Assembly (NCBI RefSeq): GCF_009712425.2
Contig: NZ_VCJR02000001.1
Location: 682,001-746,000 of the forward strand
From: Aquisalinus luteolus
GTDB taxonomy: Bacteria > Pseudomonadota > Alphaproteobacteria > Caulobacterales > Parvularculaceae
Length of the DNA stretch: 64,000 bases
Direction of reading: 5' to 3'
The translations under genes and the position numbers were made by a program. A model generated the notes under the pieces. That model was not told the DNA's origin and ran no database searches. It was given only the letters and a program-made list of their open reading frames with translations. Position 1 is the stretch's first letter. Each line of letters begins with the position of its first letter. This document shows positions 36,517 through 45,011 of the stretch, piece by piece.

Positions 36517-37677
36517 TCAGCCTTCACTCTTCCCGCGAAGGGGGTCGGCCTTGCCCGGGTCTCGAACCGGCGCCGCCTTCAGCGACTGGCCGACAGCATC
36601 GCGCATGGCTTTTGCCTTGTAGTCGGCATCATACAGAGTCGGGCGTTTTGCAACACCATCTTCGCGGGGTTTGAAGCCCTGAAGCCAAGAATATTTGTCG
36701 ACCATGCCCCAGATCAGGATTTCCTTGGTCGCCTCGTAGGACAGCATCAAGTCGAAATAGTCCTTCGTGTACGCTGCCATGATCTCGTCGCGAACCGCCG
36801 GGTCGGGGTCCATCTCCGTGTCGTTGACGTCGAACTCGGTGATGTAGATCTCCAGCCCCATGCCGATGGCTTCCTCGACAAAGGCCCGCCATGTGCGTTG
36901 CTTGTCGGCGGTGAACTCGTCCGGGTTGTTGTCGTTGGAATGGCTCTGGATGCCCAGCGCCTGGATCGGCGCGCCATTGGCAACCAGCCGCTCCAGCAGT
37001 TTCAGCACGCCGGTGCGGTGTTTCTCGTGCCCGCTCTCCCAGCTCATATAGTCGTTATAGGCCAGCGTTGCGTTCGGTGCGTATTCGCGGGCGCGGTGGA
37101 AGCAATAGTCGATCACTTCCGGCCCCATGGCGCGGGAGAACGACGTCTCGCGCAGTTCGCCCGTTTCCGGGTCGATCGTCTCGTTCACGACGTCCCAGGA
37201 ATAGAGATAGGGGGAGTAATGGGTCGCGACCCGGTCGATGTAATCATCCAGCATCGCCTCGGCCTCGGCGGCATTGGAGAACTGCTTGTTGTTGACCCAG
37301 TCGGGGAACCATTGCGGGTGATGCCAGATCAGCGTGTGGCCGCGCATCATCAGGTTGTTGGCCTTGGCGAAGTTGACCAGCGTGTCGCCGGGCGCGAAAT
37401 TCCAAACGTCCGGTTGCGGATGGATCGTGTACCATTTGTGCTCGTTCTCGGCGACGATGGTGTTGCACTCGTTCAGGACGATCTCGACATATTTCGGGTC
37501 ATTGACCTGATAGGCGGCCATGGCCGTGCCGAAACGGATGCCCTTTTCGGCGGCGATAGCGGCGAGGGAAGATGCTTCATTAGACGCAGCAAAAGCAGGG
37601 GACAGGGCACCAGCACCGGCCATTGCAGCCGTGCCGAGGGAATAGGTCAGGTACTCGCGGCGAGACCAGCGGGTCAT
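36517..37677 (-). CDS. Endo-1,4-beta-xylanase, GH10
   Basis: This 386-residue enzyme cuts the xylan backbone. It has a Tat-like signal (SRREYL at residues 5-10) followed by a hydrophobic stretch ending AFA near residue 29, so it should be exported folded. The catalytic pair is visible: acid/base E166 in DVVNETID and nucleophile E281 in ITEFDVND. Other GH10 marks include NEHKWYTIHP, MRGHTLIWH and GMVDKYSW. No carbohydrate-binding module is attached. It is divergent to the GH43 gene and shares with it an operator-like palindrome 98 bp before its start. Confidence 0.97.
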   Translation of the reverse strand: MTRWSRREYLTYSLGTAAMAGAGALSPAFAASNEASSLAAIAAEKGIRFGTAMAAYQVNDPKYVEIVLNECNTIVAENEHKWYTIHPQPDVWNFAPGDTLVNFAKANNLMMRGHTLIWHHPQWFPDWVNNKQFSNAAEAEAMLDDYIDRVATHYSPYLYSWDVVNETIDPETGELRETSFSRAMGPEVIDYCFHRAREYAPNATLAYNDYMSWESGHEKHRTGVLKLLERLVANGAPIQALGIQSHSNDNNPDEFTADKQRTWRAFVEEAIGMGLEIYITEFDVNDTEMDPDPAVRDEIMAAYTKDYFDLMLSYEATKEILIWGMVDKYSWLQGFKPREDGVAKRPTLYDADYKAKAMRDAVGQSLKAAPVRDPGKADPLRGKSEG

Positions 37678-37774
37678 GTCTTGTTTCCTCCATCACCGGA
37701 CCCCATCCAGTATTTTGTCTCAGGACAGGGGCAGAATTTTTTTGTACTTTTCGCCAGCTATACACTAGTCTGTT

Positions 37775-37788
37775 TGGTAACGCTATCA
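37775..37788 (+). promoter_or_regulatory. LacI-type operator candidate shared by xylanase and xylosidase genes
   Basis: TGGTAACGCTATCA lies in the 176-bp divergent region, 65 bp before the GH43 start and 98 bp before the GH10 start on the other strand. Ten of 14 positions are symmetric, with a central CG, like known XylR-type sites. Confidence 0.66.
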
Positions 37789-37853
37789 TAAACTAACCAT
37801 TGCCGTCCACCAAGAACAAAAACAGGGCGGCTTAACGTAACCGGGAGGAATCA

Positions 37854-39623
37854 ATGAAAGACATCAACAAGCTTGGGATTATGGCTGCCATCATGGCGCT
37901 GGGCGGGGCTGCCGCCTGCAGTGAACCGGCTGCGGAAAACAGCTCGGCTGACACAGCCGAACAAGCCGCTGGCCCGCTGACGGCCAGCTTCGACAGCTTC
38001 ACCTATACTGGCAATGACCCGGTCTATGACGGACTGGAGCCGGGGGCGAATCAGTTCCTCAATCCGGTGCTCGCCGGCTTCTACCCGGACCCGAGCGTCA
38101 CTCAGGTCGGCGGTGACTATTATCTCGTCAATTCGACCTTTGCCTATTTCCCCGGCCTGCCGGTCTTCCATTCCACCGATCTCGTCAACTGGACGCAGCT
38201 CGGCAATGTTATCGACCGGCCCGGCATGCTCGATTTCGACGGTCTCGGCCTGTCGCGCGGCGTCTTCGCCCCGACGATCGAGCATCATGACGGCACGTTC
38301 TACGTCGCCAATACCTGCGTCGATTGCGGCGGCAACTTCATCGTCACCTCGGAAGACCCGGCAGGCCCTTGGTCCGACCCGATCTGGACACCTGAAGTCG
38401 GCGGCATCGACCCGTCGCTGTTCTTTGACGATGACGGCACCGTCTACATGATCAACAATGACGCGCCGGTCGGCGAGCCGCGCTATGACGGCCACCGGGC
38501 CATCTGGATTCGCGCTGTCGACCCGGAAACGCTGCAGCCGATCGAGGAACAGACCGTGCTGCTCGATGGCGGCGTTCGTCCGGAGGAAAACCCGATCTGG
38601 ATCGAGGGGCCGCATATCTACAAGGTCGACGGTTGGTACTACCTGTCTTCGGCAGAGGGCGGCACGGCGATCAACCACTCCCAGGTCATCATCCGTTCAA
38701 GGAACATCAAGGGACCGTGGGAAGTCTATGAGGGCAATCCGATCCTGACACAGCGAGACATGGACCCGGACCGGGCCAACCCGATCACCTCCGTCGGCCA
38801 CGCCGACATGGTCATCGACAATGACGGCAAGTGGTGGGCGACCTTCCTCGGCGTTCGTCCCTATGAGGGCGATTATTACAACACCGGCCGCGAAACCTAC
38901 CTGCTGCCGGTCGAATGGCGCGATGGCTGGCCGGTGATCCTTGATCGCGGCGAACCCGTCGGCTACATGCTCGACCGCCCGGCACTGCCCGATGCCGGTG
39001 CGCCGGATATCCCTATGAATGGCAACTTCACGATCACGGAAGAGTTTGATGGTGACAGCCTTGATCCGTACTGGATGATGGTCCGTGTGCCGAAGGAGGA
39101 ATGGTGGTCGCTCCAGGATGGTGCGCTGGTTATCGAGGCCCGCGACCAGCGTCTTGGCGACATGACCCAGCCGTCTTTTGTGGCCCGCCGCCAGCAGCAC
39201 CTGCATGGCTCGGCGGAAACGGTCGTCAAATTCACCCCGCGCGATGCGGGTGATGAAGCCGGCCTCGCTGCCTTCCAGAATGATCACTACTATTACGCCA
39301 TCGGCATTACCCTTGATCAGGACGGCAACCGTCTCGTACGCCTGTCCCAGCGTGTCGGCGAAGGCGCGCCCAAGGGCGGTGTTACTGTTGCCTCTGCGCC
39401 GCTGGCGGCCAAGGGGCCGCTGCGGTTGAAGGCTGTCGCAGAGGGCGTTGACGGCTACACCTTCCACTATGCCATTGGCGGTGGCGACTGGCAGCAGCTG
39501 GGCGAGCGCCTCGATGCGAAGCCTCTCTCGACCCGCACCGCTGGCGGTTTCGTTGGCGCAACCTTCGGCATGTATGCCCAGACGTCACCGGAAACAGTTG
39601 CCGCGCCGGTCGACGCTCAATAA
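37854..39623 (+). CDS. GH43 beta-xylosidase/arabinofuranosidase lipoprotein
   Basis: The 589-residue protein has a lipobox AAAC (Cys22) and a five-bladed GH43 propeller. The catalytic residues can be placed: base D79 in FYPDPSVT, pKa modulator D186 in GIDPSLFF, and acid E251 in WIEGPHIYK. From about residue 395 a C-terminal beta-sandwich (GH43 C2 type) begins TITEEFDGDSLDPYW and includes FQNDHYYYAIGI. It likely releases xylose from xylo-oligosaccharides, or arabinose side chains, at the cell envelope. A strong gggagga ribosome site precedes the ATG. It is divergent to the xylanase. Confidence 0.95.
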   Translation: MKDINKLGIMAAIMALGGAAACSEPAAENSSADTAEQAAGPLTASFDSFTYTGNDPVYDGLEPGANQFLNPVLAGFYPDPSVTQVGGDYYLVNSTFAYFPGLPVFHSTDLVNWTQLGNVIDRPGMLDFDGLGLSRGVFAPTIEHHDGTFYVANTCVDCGGNFIVTSEDPAGPWSDPIWTPEVGGIDPSLFFDDDGTVYMINNDAPVGEPRYDGHRAIWIRAVDPETLQPIEEQTVLLDGGVRPEENPIWIEGPHIYKVDGWYYLSSAEGGTAINHSQVIIRSRNIKGPWEVYEGNPILTQRDMDPDRANPITSVGHADMVIDNDGKWWATFLGVRPYEGDYYNTGRETYLLPVEWRDGWPVILDRGEPVGYMLDRPALPDAGAPDIPMNGNFTITEEFDGDSLDPYWMMVRVPKEEWWSLQDGALVIEARDQRLGDMTQPSFVARRQQHLHGSAETVVKFTPRDAGDEAGLAAFQNDHYYYAIGITLDQDGNRLVRLSQRVGEGAPKGGVTVASAPLAAKGPLRLKAVAEGVDGYTFHYAIGGGDWQQLGERLDAKPLSTRTAGGFVGATFGMYAQTSPETVAAPVDAQ

Positions 39624-39633
39624 TCCGGCATCA

Positions 39634-39663
39634 GGGAAGGGCAGGCCGCCGCTTGCCTTTCCC
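39634..39663 (+). other. Stem-loop after the GH43 gene
   Basis: A 12-bp stem including G-T pairs (gggaagggcagg / cttgcctttccc) lies 10 bp after the GH43 stop. There is no T run, so termination may be weak. Confidence 0.45.
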
Positions 39664-39690
39664 GCCCCCATCGGCCTATTTCATGGCCGT

Positions 39691-40689
39691 ATGACTGACT
39701 ACACCAGCGACTGGAAATTCTGCATCGCGCCAATGATCGACTGGACGGACCGCCACTGCCGGTTCTTCCATCGTCAGATCACGCGCGGTGCGCGGCTCTA
39801 TACGGAGATGATCGTCGCCGATGCGATCCTGCGCGGTGATCGCGACTACCTGCTCGGCTTTGATGAAATCGAGCATCCTGTAGCTTTGCAGCTCGGCGGC
39901 AGCGACCCTGAAACCATGGCCGATGCCGCCCGCATTGGCGCCGACTACGGCTATGACGAGATCAACATCAATGTCGGCTGCCCGTCGGACCGGGTCCAGT
40001 CCGGTGCCTTCGGTGCCTGCCTGATGCGCGAGCCGCAGCTTGTCGCCGACTGCTATCGTGCCATGGCCGGGGCGGTCGATGTGCCGGTGACGGTCAAATG
40101 CCGCATCGGCGTCGACGATCAGGACCCGGAGGAAGTCCTGCCCGGTTTTGTCGACCTGTTGGCGGATGCAGGCTGCAAGGTCTTCATCATCCATGCCCGC
40201 AAGGCCTGGCTGCAGGGTCTGAGCCCGAAGGAAAACCGCATCATCCCGCCGCTCGACTATGATCTCGTCTATCGCCTCAAGCAGGCCAGGCCCGACCTGA
40301 CCATTGTCCTCAATGGCGGCATTACCGAGCCTGACGCCGCTGCCGGGCATCTGGAAAAACTCGACGGCGTCATGATCGGCCGTGCCGCCTATGAGAACCC
40401 GTATATGCTCAGCCAGCTTGATGAAAAGCTCCTTGGGCTGACGGGAGAGACAGCCTCCCGCCGCGCGGTGGTCGAGGCGATGGCCACCTATATCGACCAA
40501 CAGGCAGGGCGGGGTGTGCGTCCCCACAATGTCGCCCGCCACATGCTCGGGCTTTTCCACGGCCAGCCCGGCGCCCGCCGCTGGCGTCAGACGCTGACAG
40601 TCGAAGGCACCAGGCCCGACGCCGATGCCAGCGTGCTGCTGCGGTCGCTCGATGAATTGCCCGCTGCAGCGCTGGAGGGGGCGGCGTGA
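39691..40689 (+). CDS. dusA: tRNA-dihydrouridine synthase A
   Basis: DusA reduces uridines in the tRNA D-loop using FMN. The 332-residue protein starts MTDYTSDWKF at 39691; the frame is open far upstream but only overlaps the GH43 gene. It has the FMN-barrel start CIAPMIDWTDRHCRFF, the family segment NVGCPSDRVQSGAFGACLM with the catalytic cysteine in GACL, HARKAWLQGLSPKENR (the DusA-specific arm) and IGRAAYENPY. Its stop overlaps the next gene by four bases. It marks the end of the xylan region. Confidence 0.97.
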   Translation: MTDYTSDWKFCIAPMIDWTDRHCRFFHRQITRGARLYTEMIVADAILRGDRDYLLGFDEIEHPVALQLGGSDPETMADAARIGADYGYDEININVGCPSDRVQSGAFGACLMREPQLVADCYRAMAGAVDVPVTVKCRIGVDDQDPEEVLPGFVDLLADAGCKVFIIHARKAWLQGLSPKENRIIPPLDYDLVYRLKQARPDLTIVLNGGITEPDAAAGHLEKLDGVMIGRAAYENPYMLSQLDEKLLGLTGETASRRAVVEAMATYIDQQAGRGVRPHNVARHMLGLFHGQPGARRWRQTLTVEGTRPDADASVLLRSLDELPAAALEGAA

Positions 40690-41525
40690 TCGACCTGACC
40701 GGGCTCGACTGGGCCCTGATGTTGCTCGGCCTTGCCGGGGTCGGCCTTTTCGCCGGTTTTCTTGCCGGACTGTTCGGCATCGGTGGCGGCATCGTCATCG
40801 TGCCTGCGCTCTATGCCGTCTTCGGTCTTATCGGTGTGCCTGAGGAGGAGCGGATCAAGGTCGCCGTCGCCACATCCCTTGCCACGATCATCGTCACGTC
40901 GCTGCGTTCGGTTTCCTCGCACATGAAACATGGCGCGGTGGACATGGCGCTTCTGAAGCGCTGGGCGCCGTGGATAGGCCTTGGCGCCATCGCCGGTGCG
41001 ATCGCAGCGCGCGTCATCCCGGCGGAGGCGCTGACGCTCATTTTCGCTCTTGGTGCATTGGGCGTTGCCATCCGCAAGGGTCTGTTCCGGTCGCGGGAAA
41101 AAGAACAGGCGAGCGAGTTGGCCCCGGTGCCCGGCGGCCCAATCGCCGCAGCGCTTGGCGGTGGTATTGGCCTTTTGTCTTCGCTGATGGGCATTGGCGG
41201 CGGCGTGCTCGGTGTCATCGTGCTGACCGCCTATGGCCGCACCATCCATCAGGCTATCGCCACATCTGCCGGCTTCGGCCTCGCCATCGCCGTGCCCGGC
41301 ACGCTCGGTTTCATCGGGTCGGGGTGGGGCGTCAACGGCCTGCCGCCGCTCACTATCGGTTATGTCAGCCTCCCGGCCTTTGCCCTGATCGCTGCGATGA
41401 CGTTCCTGACGGCACCACTCGGCGCCACATTGGCCCATCGGCTCGACAAGGGCATTCTGAACCGCGTCTTTGCGATTTATCTTGGCATAACGGCGCTGTT
41501 GCTGCTGCGGGAAGCGTTGATATAG
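40686..41525 (+). CDS. TauE/SafE-family sulfite exporter-like permease
   Basis: The 279-residue polytopic protein starts at a GTG overlapping the dusA stop by four bases. It carries the family repeats LAGLFGIGGGIVIVPALYA near residue 22 and LLSSLMGIGGGVLGVIVL near residue 160. These proteins export sulfite, sulfoacetate or related organosulfur anions across the inner membrane. The substrate is not clear here, since no sulfur-metabolism gene is nearby. Coupling to dusA is seen in several proteobacteria but is probably only positional. Confidence 0.92.
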   Translation: MIDLTGLDWALMLLGLAGVGLFAGFLAGLFGIGGGIVIVPALYAVFGLIGVPEEERIKVAVATSLATIIVTSLRSVSSHMKHGAVDMALLKRWAPWIGLGAIAGAIAARVIPAEALTLIFALGALGVAIRKGLFRSREKEQASELAPVPGGPIAAALGGGIGLLSSLMGIGGGVLGVIVLTAYGRTIHQAIATSAGFGLAIAVPGTLGFIGSGWGVNGLPPLTIGYVSLPAFALIAAMTFLTAPLGATLAHRLDKGILNRVFAIYLGITALLLLREALI

Positions 41526-41540
41526 CTTGATGCGGATAGG

Positions 41541-41565
41541 TTATGCGCATAACGTATGCGCATAA
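41541..41565 (+). promoter_or_regulatory. Tandem palindromic operator of the ccdAB module
   Basis: The perfect palindrome TATGCGCATA occurs twice, at 41542-41551 and 41555-41564, with a 13-bp repeat period and a wider 12-bp form (ttatgcgcataa) for the first. The second copy ends 18 bp before the antitoxin start. Such arrays are the usual self-regulation sites of toxin-antitoxin operons. Confidence 0.78.
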
Positions 41566-41581
41566 AATTCTGGAGGGCCTC

Positions 41582-41836
41582 ATGAGCTTCTACGATCGGA
41601 AAGCCCCGAAAAAGGCGACCAATGTCACCATCAATGCCGACTTGCTGCAGCAGGCCAAGGCGCTGAAGCTTAATCTGTCTGCCCTGTCAGAGCGGGCCAT
41701 CGAGGAAGCCGTCCGCGCCGAGAAGAAACGCCAGTGGCAGGAAGATAATGCCGAGGCAATTGCCGCTCACCATGCTTTTCATGAAGAGCATGGTTTCTTC
41801 GCTGATCATGTCCGGGCGTGGCGCGACGGCAAATGA
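41582..41836 (+). CDS. ccdA: Type II antitoxin, CcdA family
   Basis: The 84-residue protein has an N-terminal ribbon-helix-helix (KKATNVTINADLLQQAKALKL) that would bind the palindromes just upstream, and a C-terminal toxin-neutralising region ending EEHGFFADHVRAWRDG, close to F-plasmid CcdA. The start at 41582 follows the site ctggagggc; the earlier ATG at 41543 lies inside the operator and is rejected. It overlaps ccdB by four bases. CcdA is normally unstable and degraded by Lon, freeing CcdB; this is known for the family, not seen here. Confidence 0.94.
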   Translation: MSFYDRKAPKKATNVTINADLLQQAKALKLNLSALSERAIEEAVRAEKKRQWQEDNAEAIAAHHAFHEEHGFFADHVRAWRDGK

Positions 41837-42144
41837 GTGATTTCACCGTTCACCAGATGCCGGTACCGTCCGTGCGCCGGATCATTCCCTATGTGGTCTG
41901 CGTTCAGTCTGATGTCTTCGCGTCACTACCGTCGCGCCTTGTTGTGCCGCTTTATGCGTCTGCGCCAGCTCGTGTGATACAGGAGCTGGCACCATCAGTC
42001 AGCTTTGAAGGACAGGACTTGCTGTTCATGAGTTACGAAATGACGTCATTCCAGACCGGCGAGTTAAGTGCCAGTCTCGGTGATCTGGAACATGACCGGT
42101 ACAGACTATTGCAGGCCATAGACCTGCTCATTACCGGTGTCTGA
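41833..42144 (+). CDS. ccdB: Type II toxin, CcdB family (gyrase poison)
   Basis: The 103-residue protein starts MSDFTVHQMPVPSVRRIIPYVV and continues with VQSDVFASLPSRLVVPLYA, matching the CcdB fold. The family traps DNA gyrase. The C-terminus LLQAIDLLITGV lacks the exact W-G-I ending of F CcdB but keeps its G-V ending, so gyrase poisoning is plausible but not sure. The ATG overlaps the antitoxin stop (ATGA). Two bases separate its stop from the arfB start region, so the module is wedged tightly between chromosomal genes. Confidence 0.93.
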   Translation: MSDFTVHQMPVPSVRRIIPYVVCVQSDVFASLPSRLVVPLYASAPARVIQELAPSVSFEGQDLLFMSYEMTSFQTGELSASLGDLEHDRYRLLQAIDLLITGV

Positions 42145-42145
42145 C

Positions 42146-42565
42146 ATGACCTTGCAGATTTCCCGCAATATCGAGATCGACGACAAATGGCTGGAGGAGG
42201 CGTTTATCCGCGCGTCCGGGCCGGGCGGACAGAACGTCAACAAGGTGGCGAGTGCCGTGCAGCTGCGCTTCGATCTGGAGGGCTGCGACACGATCCCGCC
42301 GGATGTGAAGGCGCGTGCTCGCCGCATTGCCGGATCGCGCCTGACCAAGGACGGCCACATCCTGATCGAGGCGCAGCAATTCCGCCGGCAGGAAGCGAAC
42401 CGCGAGGATGCCCGCAAGCGGCTGATCGATCTGCTGAGAAAGGCGCTCGTGCCACCCAAGGCACGTAAGAAGACGGCGCCGAGCAGGGCGCAGAAGGCAA
42501 AACGCCTCGACGCCAAGAAGCGCCGGGGCGATATCAAGAAGATGCGTGGGAAAATACCAGAATAA
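42146..42565 (+). CDS. arfB: Alternative ribosome-rescue factor (peptidyl-tRNA hydrolase)
   Basis: The 139-residue protein carries the release-factor GGQ motif at residues 27-29 in RASGPGGQNVNK and a basic C-terminal tail (KARKKTAPSRAQKAKRLD) that enters the mRNA channel of stalled ribosomes. It frees nascent chains without a stop codon. The ATG at 42146 is preferred; a GTG at 42137 in frame would overlap ccdB. It starts one base after ccdB, so it may be transcribed from the toxin operon. Confidence 0.95.
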   Translation: MTLQISRNIEIDDKWLEEAFIRASGPGGQNVNKVASAVQLRFDLEGCDTIPPDVKARARRIAGSRLTKDGHILIEAQQFRRQEANREDARKRLIDLLRKALVPPKARKKTAPSRAQKAKRLDAKKRRGDIKKMRGKIPE

Positions 42566-42569
42566 GCGA

Positions 42570-42992
42570 TCAGTGTTCGCATTTCTTGTCACCATATTTT
42601 CGGGACAGGTGATATCTGTTTTCTTCTTCCGTGTAACCCAGAAGAGTACCTTGTAACCACTCCAAATGGGAGCACCAGCCGCCGCGGTATAACAAATCAA
42701 GTAACTGGCAATATGCCTCAACACGCCATTCTTCCCCGGCTTTGGTATAAAACCAGTAGTCGATTGTTGATGGCATACCTCTCAGCGAACATGCATATGT
42801 TCGCTTGTGTTCGGAGAAGGTGCCGTCGAGAACATACGGATCGAAATCCTGCGAGGCCAAAGCATCTGACTTCTCCCAACCTGCCACTTTTTCATGCGTA
42901 AAGACCGCAAGGGGTTTCTTACCCTCAAGCATGAGTTCCAACTCGCGGTTGGTATGCATCAAGTAGGGATATTTTTCATCTTCAGGAAGCAT
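42570..42992 (-). CDS. Hypothetical protein, AT-richer orphan
   Basis: I do not recognise a function for this 140-residue protein. It begins MLPEDEKYPYLMHTNRELELML and ends with EWLQGTLLGYTEEENRYHL, a tail seen in several small uncharacterised bacterial proteins. It has no signal peptide or membrane segment. Its base composition is visibly richer in A and T than its neighbours, and codon choice differs, which suggests transfer. It stands convergent to arfB with four bases between the stops, and just before the amidohydrolase on the same strand. Downstream of a toxin-antitoxin pair, an imported defence or immunity role is possible but unproven. Confidence 0.75.
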   Translation of the reverse strand: MLPEDEKYPYLMHTNRELELMLEGKKPLAVFTHEKVAGWEKSDALASQDFDPYVLDGTFSEHKRTYACSLRGMPSTIDYWFYTKAGEEWRVEAYCQLLDLLYRGGWCSHLEWLQGTLLGYTEEENRYHLSRKYGDKKCEH

Positions 42993-42993
42993 A

Positions 42994-44286
42994 TCAGTCT
43001 ACGGACTTATAGACGACGCCTTCCTTCATCACGAAGTCGACGCTTTCCAGGATCGAGATATAGTCCAGCGGGTTGCCCTGAACGGCGATGATGTCTGCGA
43101 AATAGCCCGGTGCCAGCTTGCCGATCGTGTCGCCTTTGCCGAGCGCGTCAGCGGCGTTGACGGTGGCGGCCTGCAGAGCTTCGGCAGAGGTCATGCCGAA
43201 ACGGGTCATGCGTGACAGCTGCCGGGCGTTCTGGCCATGGGGATAGACCCCGGCATCGGTGCCGAGCACCATTTTCACGCCGGCTTCATGGGCTTTCCGG
43301 AAATTGTCGCGCTGGGTCTGGCCGGTCATGCGCTCCTTCTCCAGCGACTCTTCAAGGATCCCCGCCGCTTCGCCTTCGCCGAGGATATATTCGGTCACAT
43401 AGATATCCATGGACAGGTAAGCGCCGTTCTTCTTGGCGAGGCGGATGCCTTCATCGTCGATGAAGCTGGCATGCTCTATCGTGTCGACACCGGCCATAAG
43501 CGCGTTGCGGATACCTTCGGCGCCATGGGCGTGGGAGGCGACCTTCAGTCCATGGCTGTGGGCTTCTTCTGTCAACGCGGTCAGCTCTTCGACCGTGTAT
43601 TGCGGCGCACCGACCTTTGTGCCCTTGGACAGGACGCCCCCGGTCGAGCAGGTCTTGATCAGGTCAGCGCCATACTTGATGTTCTTGCGCACTGCGCTGC
43701 GCGCCGCCCACGGGCCATCGGCCACGCCTTCACCCTCCAGCTTATATTCCTCCGGCAACAGATTATTATCGGAACAGTGCCCGCCTGTGATCCCGATGGA
43801 CGGGCCGGACACAAACATGCGCGGCCCGGGGATCATCCCCTGATTGATCGCATCGCGCAGGGCGACATCGCCGAACGACCCGGCGCCGACATTGCGCACC
43901 GTGGTGAAGCCTGCGTCGAGGGTCGTCTGCGCATTCACGACACCGATGATCGCACTCATCTCGTCGGACAGGGCGAGACCCCGATAGCCGTGATAGTCCG
44001 ATGAACTCGTCAGATGGACATGCATGTCGATCAGCCCCGGCAGGAGCGTGTAGCCGGAAAGATCGATACGCGTCGCATCCTCGGGGATCGCCATCCGGAC
44101 CGTCGACATGTCCCCGGCAAATTTCACCTTGCCATCCTCGATCAGCACCGCAGCATTCTCGATCAGGCGACCGCTCTCCACATCGACCATACGGTCGGCG
44201 GTCACAAACGCGTTCTGCGCGTGCGCGGTGCCGGTAATGGCGAAAACGGCAGCAGCGGCAGTCAAAAGCCGGGACATCAGTGTCAT
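42994..44286 (-). CDS. Exported amidohydrolase, imidazolonepropionase/prolidase-like
   Basis: The 430-residue metal-dependent hydrolase has a Sec signal cut after AHA (residue 23) and then the amidohydrolase barrel: first metal motif DMHVHLTSS near residue 90, KICSTGG-like DLIKTCSTGG near residue 213, VASHAHGAEG near 250, HASF near 274, and VLGTDAGVYPHG near 350. Related enzymes cleave Xaa-Pro dipeptides or act on other small amides in the periplasm. Specificity cannot be read from sequence. It starts 30 bp before the GST gene's end on the same strand and may share its transcript. Confidence 0.9.
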   Translation of the reverse strand: MTLMSRLLTAAAAVFAITGTAHAQNAFVTADRMVDVESGRLIENAAVLIEDGKVKFAGDMSTVRMAIPEDATRIDLSGYTLLPGLIDMHVHLTSSSDYHGYRGLALSDEMSAIIGVVNAQTTLDAGFTTVRNVGAGSFGDVALRDAINQGMIPGPRMFVSGPSIGITGGHCSDNNLLPEEYKLEGEGVADGPWAARSAVRKNIKYGADLIKTCSTGGVLSKGTKVGAPQYTVEELTALTEEAHSHGLKVASHAHGAEGIRNALMAGVDTIEHASFIDDEGIRLAKKNGAYLSMDIYVTEYILGEGEAAGILEESLEKERMTGQTQRDNFRKAHEAGVKMVLGTDAGVYPHGQNARQLSRMTRFGMTSAEALQAATVNAADALGKGDTIGKLAPGYFADIIAVQGNPLDYISILESVDFVMKEGVVYKSVD

Positions 44287-44316
44287 GCGGAAAACCCCTT
44301 CAGGATGGCGAGGGGA

Positions 44317-44955
44317 TCAGGCGGCCTTTGCGGAAACGGTTTTCCAGGCCTCGCGCCCCCTCAGGCGATCGAAATAGGCTTGCACATTTTCAGGTGTGCC
44401 GTCCAGACGGCCCATGACCTTGAGCAGCAGCAGCATGTACCCGATGGAGATATCAGCCGCAGTAAAGGTCTCGCCGCAGATAAACGGCTTGTCGCCCAGC
44501 CCGTCGCCGATGAAATCGACGCAGGTGTAGACTTCCTTTTGCGCCCACTCGGCGATTGCAGGGTTGCGGTGCTTCTCCGGGAGGATCAGCGCATGGGCTA
44601 GCAGCATGTTCATGTATGGCCCCATGCCGGCCTCGCCATATTCGAACCATTGCAGGTAGCGGCCATAGTCGTGCGTGCCGGGTTCCGGCTTCAGCCCGCC
44701 CGCCGTCGACCCATCGCCATAGCGGCTCATCAGGTATTCCATGATCGCGGTCGACTCTACCATGGTGAAGTCGCCATCCTGGATCGCCGGATATTTCCCT
44801 GTCGGGCTGATCTTGCGATATTCCTCGCTGCGCGCGAACTGGCGGAATGTCGCCTGCGGCACGAGTTTCAGCTCATGCTCCAGTCCCATTTCCTCCAGCA
44901 GCCAGGCGATGCGGAACGAGCGCGAATAAGGGGCGTGATACAGCGTGATGGTCAT
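44317..44955 (-). CDS. Glutathione S-transferase family protein
   Basis: The 212-residue protein has an N-terminal thioredoxin-like domain (ITLYHAPYSRSFRIAWLLEEMG, then SPTGKYPAIQDGDFTMVESTAIMEYL) and an all-helical C-terminal domain with ADISIGYMLLLLKVMG. It would use glutathione to modify or isomerise small electrophiles in the cytoplasm. The catalytic Ser of bacterial beta/theta-like forms may be within APYSRSFR. It precedes the amidohydrolase on the minus strand. Confidence 0.93.
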   Translation of the reverse strand: MTITLYHAPYSRSFRIAWLLEEMGLEHELKLVPQATFRQFARSEEYRKISPTGKYPAIQDGDFTMVESTAIMEYLMSRYGDGSTAGGLKPEPGTHDYGRYLQWFEYGEAGMGPYMNMLLAHALILPEKHRNPAIAEWAQKEVYTCVDFIGDGLGDKPFICGETFTAADISIGYMLLLLKVMGRLDGTPENVQAYFDRLRGREAWKTVSAKAA

Positions 44956-45011
44956 GGGCAGTCTCTCCTGTCTCTCTCAACTCTTGCCGACATGAGAACC
45001 GGATACAAGAA

